Shown: in pieces, positions 55,639 to 64,000 of the stretch
Layout: each line of letters starts with the position of its first letter
Numbering within the stretch: the first letter of the stretch is position 1
NCBI GenBank assembly: GCA_022457155.1
Contig: JAJGOT010000033.1
Location: 386,001-450,000 of the forward strand
Direction: 5' to 3'
Length of the DNA stretch: 64,000 nucleotides
Origin: Cladopsammia gracilis
Taxonomy: Eukaryota; Cnidaria; Anthozoa; Scleractinia; Dendrophylliidae
Notes under the pieces: model-generated
Told to the model about the DNA's origin: nothing
The model's input: the letters and a program-made list of their open reading frames with translations, nothing else
Databases searched by the model: none
Position numbers and translations under genes: made by a program

Positions 55639-56596
55639 TTACAAAGATACACGTTGAGACATCAGTACCAAGTAGTATAGTATCACCACCATAATAGTTA
55701 CACAGCCAATAGTTATGGATGCCATGCCCCATCTCCATGCATGCCGCGAGTTGTATTGGGCGCCCACGGTGTTTCCCCGCGCAAAATCCGAGTTCACCTA
55801 AAAGGAAATAAATCACCGTTATACAGTTATACATTACTGTCTGTTTTTCATTAAGAAACATTGGACGCAATGCCACGGGAATTTTGCTATTTTTATATTA
55901 TAAACCTGTGTTATTTTTTTATAGACGATGTGCTCTTAACCCCTGGACGTACAAGACCGTTTAAGATTAGCACATGCCGCTGTTCGTTTATCCTTGAGAC
56001 ACATTTTGGTAAAGTTTGGCGACAACCGGTCTCTATGGTAACGAGATATGACGTCATAATCAGCACAAGGTGAAACCATTTTTGAATAAAAATGCGTGTT
56101 GAATTTCGAATTCAACGCGCATGAATTTTTAGTAAAATCCAAGGTGACGGCCATCTTGGCGGCCATTTTGGATGACGTCAAGGACCCCAGCAGCGCTACA
56201 ACCCATAATATTTATCTTATCATGTAGAGCATATCACAGGCTATCTATTAGACGTAAAATATTTCCTAAATATTGCAACATCGCAAAAACCCAAGCGGGG
56301 TTGCAACAACTCCCCCCTCCCCCTGTACTACCGTGGGGGTATAAGTTTGCGTGTACGTCCGAGGGTTAAACACCGAGAGGAAATATGAAGTAATTTCTTG
56401 AAGAAAATAACTTGAAAACAAAAATAAAATAAAAAGACCAAAAAGATGTTATATAGGGGGAAAGGAAGGAAGGAAGCCTCTTTACCTGAACTGAATAGCA
56501 CAGCGATATCAACCCACACGGACATGCGCAAAAGATGGTGCTTAGCACTGCCAGCATGAAGTGGTTGGGAGGTAAATCTTGATCAAGAGACATGAC
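55639..56596 (-). CDS. CD225/IFITM-like membrane protein C, core exons
   Basis: Minus-strand exons 56486-56596 and 55639-55797, both with GT-AG sites and phase 0. The first encodes LDQDLPPNHFMLAVLSTIFC then ACPCGLISLCYSVQ, the first CD225 hydrophobic segment with juxtamembrane Cys. The second encodes a VNSDFARGNTVGAQYNSRHA loop and the second helix (MASITIGCVTIMVVILYYLV), then stops in TAA. The PPNHF entry and the GAQ loop motif are IFITM-like. The intron holds a TTAA-type MITE. 5' exons are probably those at 61135-61730, which would make a protein of about 111 residues. IFITMs restrict membrane fusion in vertebrates; the role here is unknown. Confidence 0.85.
55940..56365. mobile_element. 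piggyBac-type MITE with TTAA duplication
   Basis: CCCCTGGACGTACA is inverted as TGTACGTCCGAGGG; TTAA lies outside both ends (55936-55939, 56366-56369). It carries an internal AAAATGGCCGCC site and GACGTCA sites. Related one-ended copies lie at 30631 and near 58198. Confidence 0.85.
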
Positions 56597-57471
56597 CTGT
56601 ATTAAAGAAAACCAATGACAATAGATGAGTGTCAATCAATGTCCAGTTGAAGGGAGAAAAATGTAATCAATAAGGAGATTGGTCCTTTTTAGAACCGGTT
56701 CCTTTGCCGGTTTTATAGGTGCGGCAACTAATGAATGGTAATATTAAATTCAGTTGCTTTTTGTTATCGAATGGGCATGGGTCTGGAGTGCTTGTATTGG
56801 TCCCATTCTTTGGCCAGCGCGTGGCACTTGTTCCTCATAAAAATAGGCTCTTAGAACGCGAACAGCTTGGCCTCGTCTGGAGAAAGTCGGTCAAGCGTTG
56901 TTAGACAGAGAGAGCGCAAAGTACCGCATCTCTATGCATCTGTTTTAAGGAACGAAATAACCTTGATCTAAAATCCGACCATCTAAAAGGAGGTTTATGT
57001 AGGGCATACACACTGGTGTATATTTTATTGATTTAATTTCAGTGAAAAACATTTTGAACAAGCTTCACATCTACATTAGTTTAGTCTAAAGCATACACTT
57101 GTCGGTAGTAATATTACATTTTCAAGACAATTGACGCCATCATATCCGGGCTGCTGTGTTGTTGGGTACAGCTGTGATATCGAACTTCTCGTCGGAGGTA
57201 TTCTCTGATTGGCTTCCTGTAGGTAAGTGGTCGGCCCGCCTGCTTGGAGGGAGCCTGGGTGAAAGGGAAGAAGAAGCCAATAACGTCACGACTTAACTGA
57301 CCAATCAGGTCAATCACCAGAGACTTAACAACATTCATTAGACAAATGTTAGCAGGTTTCACTTTACTCCGAACAAGGTTTTATTTTTCGGTTTGACGAA
57401 ACAGTTGCATGTGAACTTTATAGACTGGTATTAGAGCTTGTTGTTCGACATATAAATTTGGCAAGCAATTA
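56597..57471. other. intron of gene C, nothing else recognised
   Basis: A non-coding stretch if the proposed 5' exons are right. The minus-strand frame at 57114-57362 has no motif. Confidence 0.4.
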
Positions 57472-57991
57472 GGGAACTTTAGATCGGACTACGAGTACGA
57501 GATTGAGTGCGAGTACGACTTTTCAAACCTAATTCGCGTGCTCTACATAACCATTTATCGTACCAATGTAAAGTAAAGTCGCACACGAACCAGATGGCCC
57601 ACACGGCCGGAGCTTAACCCGGTTTCTGTAGCATGAAGCGACTAGGAATATTTCTACTCCCCCCTGGATGGGATGCTAGTCCATCGCAGGGTTACCCCCA
57701 GCATTTTGTCGCCGGTACCCATTTATACACCTGGGTGGAGAGAGACAGTGTGGAGTAAAGTTTCTTGTCTAAGGAAACAACACGACGACAGAGACCAGGC
57801 TTCGAACCACCGACCTTCAGGTTGAAAGTCTGACGCGCTAACCACTAAACCACCGTGTCTCCACACATCACACCAATGTAGAGTCTCCTTATCTTCTGTT
57901 CAGCAACATGAAGAACCTGGGGACGTGACTAGCTTTAAATTCAAAAGTCGTCATCGTACTCAATCTCGTACTCGTACTCAAATCTAAAGTT
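57472..57991. mobile_element. TIR MITE split by a tRNA SINE
   Basis: The left arm (GAACTTTAGATCGGACTACG then AGTACGAGATTGAGTGCGAG) is inverted at the right (CAATCTCGTACTCGTACTCA then AATCTAAAGTTC). The arms are about 60 bases. The SINE at 57574-57872 sits in the middle. Confidence 0.82.
57574..57872 (-). mobile_element. full-length tRNA-derived SINE
   Basis: Minus strand: A box (TGGTTTAGTGGTTAGCGCG), B box (GGTTCGAAGCC), body with CTCCACCCAGGTGTATAAAT and GACTAGCATCCCATCCAGGG, tail with CCTAGTCGCTTCATGCTAC. An 11-bp duplication CCAATGTA(A/G)AG lies at 57563-57573 and 57873-57883. Confidence 0.85.
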
Positions 57992-58402
57992 CGCTATTAA
58001 AGCCACAATGATTTGTTTATAAATAGCACTGACTGCAAATCACCATCGTGTTCAGGATTTTCTGCCATGTCAAGCTGCAGAAGCCATGTTGAAGTCACAC
58101 TCAATTATTTCTGACAATGTTGGAATTGTTGCTGTGTGGTGCTTGTGCTGTTCACTGACCTGTCGAATAGGCACATTGTTAGTAAATGGTACATTTAACC
58201 CTCGGACTATCAAATTTAAGCAAAAAAAAAAAATAAAAAATAACAATAAAATACTGCTCATTAGCATTCATCTGATTCATTAATAAGGACAGTGATCTTA
58301 CTTTAGGAAAAAAAACACATTTCCAAATTCCAATTCGATCCGGAAACAGCGAAAGTAGTGAGAGGTACCTGGTGAATCCACTAAAAATTCCTATCTATTC
58401 AT

Positions 58403-58441
<39 letters not shown>

Positions 58442-59184
58442 TTATGTCATTCACAAATCATATTATTCGGCACAAAATTTTAAACTTGCATCGAAAGTAA
58501 CCAACTTAAATGGGTTATGTCACCATGGAAACCAAAAGTAATGATCCCGTGTTGTTAAAGCTACTCTACTACTGCTCTGAAGGTGTCAAGGAAATATTAA
58601 AGAGCCGATGGTCAGGATGGAAACGGATTGCAACCTAAACGAAATTGTGCCGATTATTTTTCAAGTTTTCCCTCACTTGTAGCAAAAACCATTTTAAACT
58701 GATTATGTTTTGTTATCCTTTCCCGCCGTGATTCACTTACATCTTCCCCCAGGAGCTCTAAGGCCATTTTGCGTATTAGAAAATGTTTTGACAGCCCCAT
58801 GACATAGCTCCTTTAAGGAGGGACTAGCTTGTCTACCGAATTCTTGATAAGAAAGTATTTTAACGATAGCTGTTTGCACGTGACCAGAACAGATTAAAAA
58901 AAAATTGAAACGCAAACGGCGTGCGTTTTGGGCATAATGCAGTGCCAAAAGTCAGTAGAGATTTCAGCAGCATTTCTATTTTTTTGTGTGTGTTCACGGT
59001 AATTCCTTGAGTCAGATTATTAAGAAAGCCAGATTATTTTAAAATATTATAACAGGTGGTTTGGGACTGTCACTAGCCACGCACGGGTAATCTTATGGCG
59101 GATTTCAGTCATATATTTCACCATTTTAGCGGCAAAAACCGCTTCAAAATATCTTACTACACTGACATTACCGTTCTTAGCAAT
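57992..59184. other. intron or intergenic, microsatellite at 58401
   Basis: Includes a TTAACCCTCGGAC remnant at about 58196 of the piggyBac-type family and an (ATTT)n run. No supported coding sequence. Confidence 0.45.
58401..58443. repeat. (ATTT)n microsatellite
   Basis: About ten tandem ATTT units. Confidence 0.95.
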
Positions 59185-59780
59185 CCCTTATTAGGGGCAC
59201 CCAACGAATCTGTTCCTCACTTTATCTGTTCCCCAGCGGAATTCTTGCTGGCTGGCAAAATATTCTGTACATATTATTTAATTACCATTTTTGCGCTGGT
59301 TGACTTGAGAAAGGAGTCGCAAGAACAAACTGTGCTGGCTAACTTGAGCAGATCGAAAAGAGACTGGATCTAAGAAAATCGGAGGACTCTTTGGGGCTTA
59401 AAAGGGTTCAGCTTCGTAGTAACAAATTTAAGCAGTACTTAGAGATACCCGAACAGGTTAAGTTCGAGACGGCAGTAAATGTACAAAACAACGAACAAAA
59501 AGCTTCAAATACTTTGCCATTAATGTTTCATTAGTTCCTAAGCCCCTTTTGGTAACTTACTATTGTTTTTCATTTATTATTTATTGTGTTTCATTTATTA
59601 TTATTTTTTTAATTGCTGGCTGGGAAACAGACATTTTTTTTTAACAGCTGGCTGGAAATTTCCCTATGTGTTATGCTGGGAAAAAGGAACAGATATATTT
59701 TTCCCAGCAACGTAGAAGAACACCTGGAAATGCTTTTATATCGTTTATTATATCGTAGATTGTTCGTTGGGTGCCCCTGC
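59185..59780. mobile_element. 596-bp element with 9-bp duplication (Mutator-like)
   Basis: AGGGGCACCCAACGAA near the left end is inverted as TTCGTTGGGTGCCCCT near the right. CTTAGCAAT flanks both sides (59176-59184, 59781-59789). The interior carries GCTGGCTGG and CAGCTGGCTGG phrases; no coding family was recognised. Confidence 0.82.
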
Positions 59781-59957
59781 CTTAGCAATGACTCTAAGGC
59801 TGTATTTAAAAAATAGAAGTAAAAGTTCCTTTTTTAAATAGCTCAATCTATAAAAATATGTGTAGAAATTACGAAAATGATATTGTTTTAAAAGCAGCCA
59901 ATCCAGGATATTGTTATTTTAACATACGCAATATATTAAGAGACCTTTTTTCCTCAA

Positions 59958-60134
59958 TAGAGCGTATGCACATGACGTCACGGCGGCCATATTGGTGTAC
60001 CAAAACAATAGAACGGCGGCCATGTTGGTGTACCAAAACAATCCTGTGGGATTTGAACGCTTTTCTTATGTTAACACTTTCTTTTGTTCCAATAAATTTG
60101 CATAGCTGCTTGCCACGTGAGTGCATACGCTCTA
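59958..60134 (-). mobile_element. 177-bp MITE, copy 2 (identical to copy at 10487, inverted)
   Basis: Every base equals the reverse complement of 10487-10663 by direct reading, including both tandem ATGGCCGCC phrases. The flanks differ from those of copy 1. Confidence 0.9.
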
Positions 60135-61134
60135 TATGACTAACACGTATACTATGGAATAATCGTAAAACAATAATTAGGATTATCGGACGTACCGCGA
60201 AAAGCGTAACAGAATTATTATATTTTTCCGGGCGCCATATATGGTGGTGGATTCCTACCAATTCCTACAGATTCCTTACAATGACATAGTTAACACTTGA
60301 TTAACTATGTCACGTTTTGTCCCTGAACTCACGTTTTGTCTCTGAAGTCTGATTGCCTGAAGGATTGTTACCGGTAAACATTAGTTTAGAATTTTTTTGA
60401 ACTCCTTTAGTTAAACAGAGGAAGTACAATGTTATTAAGTGTAATCTGTTGGTAGACAGATAGTGTGACTGGTGTGACGTCAATGCATCTGGACAGATGC
60501 ACGAATTTTATGTTAATCATCTCTAAGTTGCCTAAGTAAAAACTAAGAAATCCGGCTCTTCTCTGGTTTTTCACCTTTATAAATTGACAGAGCAGACGCT
60601 TGTATCATTAATTCTGTTCTTTATTCGTGTGATTACTTGAGTCAAACCTAAAGCCGATTTTTGTGGTTTGAATTTTTTGGAATCCTACTGACTGTGACCA
60701 ATTCAGGAATGAAAGCTACTGAGTACTGACTTTATTAAATTCCTGTTTCGCTGGGTGTTTGTTGTTAAATGTCATGAAACAAACTAGTTTGGGAATTGTA
60801 CTTTTCAACTTTGAATTTGTTCGACAACTTAGGGAAATTTTTCCACAGTTCTAAACTCCTCGTCGTTAACATACAGAATAATTTAGACTTATGACTAATG
60901 ACGTGTTATTTTCATTCTTCATTATACTTCTTTATGCTGCTTTATGTCATGTTAACAGGCCATTATACACAAGTAAAAAAACTCTTAGTGGTAATCTGTT
61001 CAGTAATAAAATGTTAACTTGTTCACTTCTTAAAATGCACTTCAAATATAACCACTAGTCGTAAAATACGACATTTGGCGACCCCATAATAAGGTACACG
61101 CAGTTAATAAATGCTTATATCTGACCAAAATTAC
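60135..61134. other. AT-rich, short palindrome at 60283-60311
   Basis: GACATAGTTAA and TTAACTATGTC pair around CACTTGA; two ACGTTTTGTC phrases follow. Nothing coding is recognised. Confidence 0.45.
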
Positions 61135-61730
61135 CTGTAGTGATAAATCGTCGTTATAGCTTTTTTCTCTCAAAAGAGCTCCTCTTTCCAGTGCATACAA
61201 AGTCTTGTTTGTCGTGTAGTTTCAGAACAGTAGAAGCCAAACCGAATGTATTATAGAATCTGTCTCATGGCTTATAATTACTTGACAACAAACAACCAAA
61301 CCGGTAGAAGCAAACTCGAGCTGTCAATAATAACAATGCAAATTGTGTTTTATTGATGTATTAGTCTAGAAAACAAAACGATCAATTATGCAGTGTGTAT
61401 TGTATTGACTACATAACCGTTTGTTTCATTGATTGTAAGCATTGGATAAATGGCACGGGTCTACGACAACATTTATATTTTCGTGCTGATGTTTTAGTTT
61501 TGAAAATTAGTTATTAACTATGTGCTATGATACGTTTGGTATGCTTCACTGACCACTTTTAGTTATTATGCTGACACTAGAGATCTCATGACTGACAAAA
61601 TGTAGGAAATAAAGATAAACATATCTTGAAGGAGTGAGTCAAGACACCGAATAATACACAAGCAAGGAAATGGTGATAATACAAGACAAGCAAATAATAC
61701 TCACGATTTACCAGGGCACTCTTCGTCCAT
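61135..61730 (-). CDS. candidate 5' exons of CD225 gene C
   Basis: Minus strand: 61712-61730 could encode MDEECP plus one base, with donor CTG/GTAAAT. 61135-61181 could follow in phase 1 and encode ALLREKSYNDDLSLQ, ending in phase 0 with donor CAG/GTAATT, which would join the VMSLDQDL exon at 56596. The resulting phases 1-0-0 equal those of genes A and B. The weak point is the acceptor before 61181, which lacks a good pyrimidine tract. An alternative exon-1 donor is GTGAGT at 61704. This is inference. Confidence 0.35.
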
Positions 61731-62523
61731 GGAATATACTAAGAGAATAGTACATATAATTATATTTAACTTGTAATTGCAGTAATACACAGACTAACAG
61801 TAACACAGGCCTTTGGCTCGAATTCCATCGAGGCCTGAATTTTATTTTTAGGGTTTTAATGGCAACTCGCATGACTATGTACACCAGGATATCTACCCTT
61901 CGATGGTGTGAAATTCATTAAATGAGGTTGTAAACGAATTGCATTGGACACAATTTGATGGTTGTCACAGAAAGAACATTCACAAGTTTTACGTCGGTTG
62001 AGAGGCAAACGTTTCAAAAGACGAGTCAAATGTGTTCAACATTCCAGTGTGTATTACCTCTTTAAAATTCTTTTTGATAAAAAAAGAAAAAGGGACAACA
62101 ACCAAGAGTCTTTTGGTTGAGATATTTTTGTTACTCAACTAGCTTCTGATACGAAAAAAGACTCGATGTTTACTTGACTGATTGCGCTCCCATTTAATTT
62201 TAGTTATCACTAATGTTTTTACTGTGTTATGTTTCCTTTTTGTCAGCTTCAAGTCGTAGTTTTCGTTTTGTTGCAAATTGTCTTTTGTGAAAGTTAACTG
62301 TACGTGGGTATGTTCAACAAAAAAAAAAATAGCGAAAGTACTATAATTGCAAGTTGTAAAAGTATTGCAGTGTAAGTAGTGTAAGCATCGTTTTTGTAAA
62401 TATTGTACTGGTTCGTAAGTGATGTAATAAAAGAAACTTTGCTGGTAAAAAAAAAAGAAAAAATTATTATTACTCATGCGCGAAGCGGCATGAGGTAAGG
62501 TTTCGGCTCCGTTTTTCTTGTTA
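61731..62523. other. AT-rich, no gene recognised
   Basis: The 138-codon minus frame at 62139-62555 is Asn/Lys/Phe-rich low-complexity translation and not credible as a gene. Confidence 0.5.
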
Positions 62524-63511
62524 TTATTTTTATTTTTTGTGTCATGATTTTGCATGCAAACTTATGCACGTATATTTTAGATTGTGCACTTCCGGTTCAT
62601 AGCTTTGCCACTACACTTCCTGTTTAGTGACTTCCGGCTACTCACTTCCGCTAAAAGAATGTTACTTAAGTGTCACGACAGCTTCTCCTACAACCCTACT
62701 TACATTAGTGATGTTCACGTTTGGTATGACTTAGAAGAATCACTGGCTTCATTGTGGTACAGCCTTCATTTCCAAAACAATAAACAGTAAACAACGTGGT
62801 TTGCAGGAACGATGACTGAATGAAAGGAGTACTCTTCGCCATGTCGGACATCTTCTTATCATGTTTAAAATATATCGTAAAACTTTCTTACGCATGCGCA
62901 TGAGTATAGGCTGCTAGGAGCCCCTCGTTATTTTTATTTTTTGTGTCACGATTTTGCATGCAAATTTATGCACGCATATTTTAAATTGTGCACTTCCAGT
63001 TCAAGTCTTCGCCATTTACACTTCCTGTTTAGTGACTTCCGGCTACTGTCAGTTCCGGTAAAAAAGAGTTACTTAAGCGGCACGACAGCATCGGGGCAGT
63101 ACGCAGCTCTTACAAGGTCTTCTCTGATTTGCTGAGAAAACAATAGAACAAACAACACAACAATGGCTAACAATAGACCCTAGACCTAAAAACAATAGAG
63201 CTGCATGATATACAGGTCCAATGAAATTAGAGGTTGTAAAGAGCTGCGTGGTATCTGACAGCATCTCCTACAATCCTACATACATTACTATGTTCACGTT
63301 TGGTATATATGACTTAGAAGAATCACTGGTTTCATTGTGGTACAGCCTTCATTTCCAAAACATTCAATAGTAAACAACGTGGTTTGCAGGAACGATAACT
63401 GAATGAAAGGAGTAACTTTTCTCCAGGTCGGACATCTTCTTATCATGTTTAAAATATATCATAAAAGTTTCTTACGCATGCGCATGAGTAAACGCTGCTT
63501 GGAGCCTCTTG
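62524..63511. repeat. 404-bp tandem duplication, second copy carrying an insertion
   Basis: Copy 1 is 62524-62927 and copy 2 is 62928 to about 63511. Shared phrases include ATTTTGCATGCAAA, TTGTGGTACAGCCTTCATTT and CGCATGCGCATGAGTA. Copy 2 is longer because of a 164-bp MITE. Each copy has a cluster of ACTTCCGG-type ETS-like sites near its left end. Confidence 0.88.
63093..63256. mobile_element. 164-bp MITE with 8-9 bp duplication
   Basis: ACGCAGCTCTTACAA near the left is inverted as TTGTAAAGAGCTGCGT near the right. GACAGCATC flanks both sides (63084-63092, 63257-63265); copy 1 of the tandem duplication supplies the empty site (GACAGCTTC). Confidence 0.85.
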
Positions 63512-64000
63512 TTTTCGTTAGTTCCAGACTACTGTTTTCTATACTTCACCTTCAAGGGTTTTCAGAATGAATAAGGTGGTTTTAAATTGGGCGCAATAAA
63601 AGGAAATAGCGGAGGAATCATTTTTAGTTTAGTTGTTTGCTGAAGATTTGAGGTAGTCTCCAGTGATTCAAAGTTAAAATATGGTATTGTGTCCAATAAC
63701 TGTCCACTTCGTGTTTTGTCCCCTTGTCTCTTTAGAACGACGGCATGGCCTTTCTTCACCGATCGCGAGAACGTTGACATAAAAATGCCTTTACAAATGC
63801 ACCCGAAGGTCGTAGACACTTCCCTAAAACTTTGATAAATGATTTTAAACAAATTAACGTCTCAGATCGAAACGTTAGAATTGAACTTGAACGCTAATCT
63901 ACTACAACGGATAATCAGTTGTCACTCACTAACGAAGTTTCGTGAGAAAGTTTTGCCGTTAAAACTACGTTGTTGTCAAGTGAAGTCAAGTCCAATTAAT
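63512..64000. other. right edge, no gene recognised
   Basis: A 96-codon minus-strand frame at 63562-63852 has no recognisable motif or splice support. Confidence 0.4.

Noticed and set aside
62139..62555. 138-codon minus-strand frame
   Set aside because: Poly-Asn, poly-Lys and poly-Phe composition from A/T-rich runs, with no domain.

Overview
This is eukaryotic, AT-rich, intron-rich, repeat-laden animal DNA. The gene set (an SMU1 homologue, several CD225/dispanin genes, a serum-amyloid-A-like secreted protein) and the repeats (Penelope-like GIY-YIG element, tRNA-derived SINEs, dense small inverted-repeat transposons) fit an anthozoan cnidarian, most likely a stony coral. This is inference from sequence reading; no database search was run.

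Genes, left to right. (1) 1828-3365 (+): last two coding exons of SMU1, a WD40 splicing factor, joined by an apparent GC-AG intron. (2) 6084-10870 (-): proline-rich CD225/dispanin gene A. (3) about 17807-19463 (-): a disrupted, unrecognised coding exon split by a LINE with a 9-10 bp target duplication. (4) 24303-30369 (+): two-exon secreted protein with a serum-amyloid-A-like core. (5) 41361-42670 (+): CD225 gene B, four exons, with a TATA box upstream. (6) 49604-50610 (+): two-exon small membrane protein of unknown function. (7) 55639-56596 (-), probably with small 5' exons at 61135-61730: IFITM-sized CD225 gene C. The three CD225 genes share the same placement of a phase-0 intron between the two hydrophobic segments; A and B also share phases 1-0-0 throughout. 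They look like an old dispersed cluster. CD225 proteins act at membranes and some (IFITMs) are antiviral, while SAA is an acute-phase protein, so an innate-immunity neighbourhood is possible but unproven.

The rest is mostly mobile DNA. There are more than twenty small inverted-repeat elements, many with clear target duplications: TA, TTA and TTAA types, 8-bp hAT types and 9-bp Mutator-like types. There are also tRNA-derived SINEs, a head-to-head pair of Penelope-like fragments each interrupted by a different small transposon, remnants of a transposon-borne RPA-type OB fold and a ubiquitin-protease-like domain, and large foldback elements with internal satellites. The most unusual items are a 535-bp TIR element with 32 GATC sites, two foldback elements whose 39-bp and 25-bp satellites differ by a 14-bp block but share an ATGGC + CCAATCA module, two 177-bp elements identical in sequence 49 kb apart, and two TIR elements with an internal tRNA-like promoter whose outer arms differ between copies but match within each copy. 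No rRNA gene, functional tRNA gene or CRISPR array was seen.
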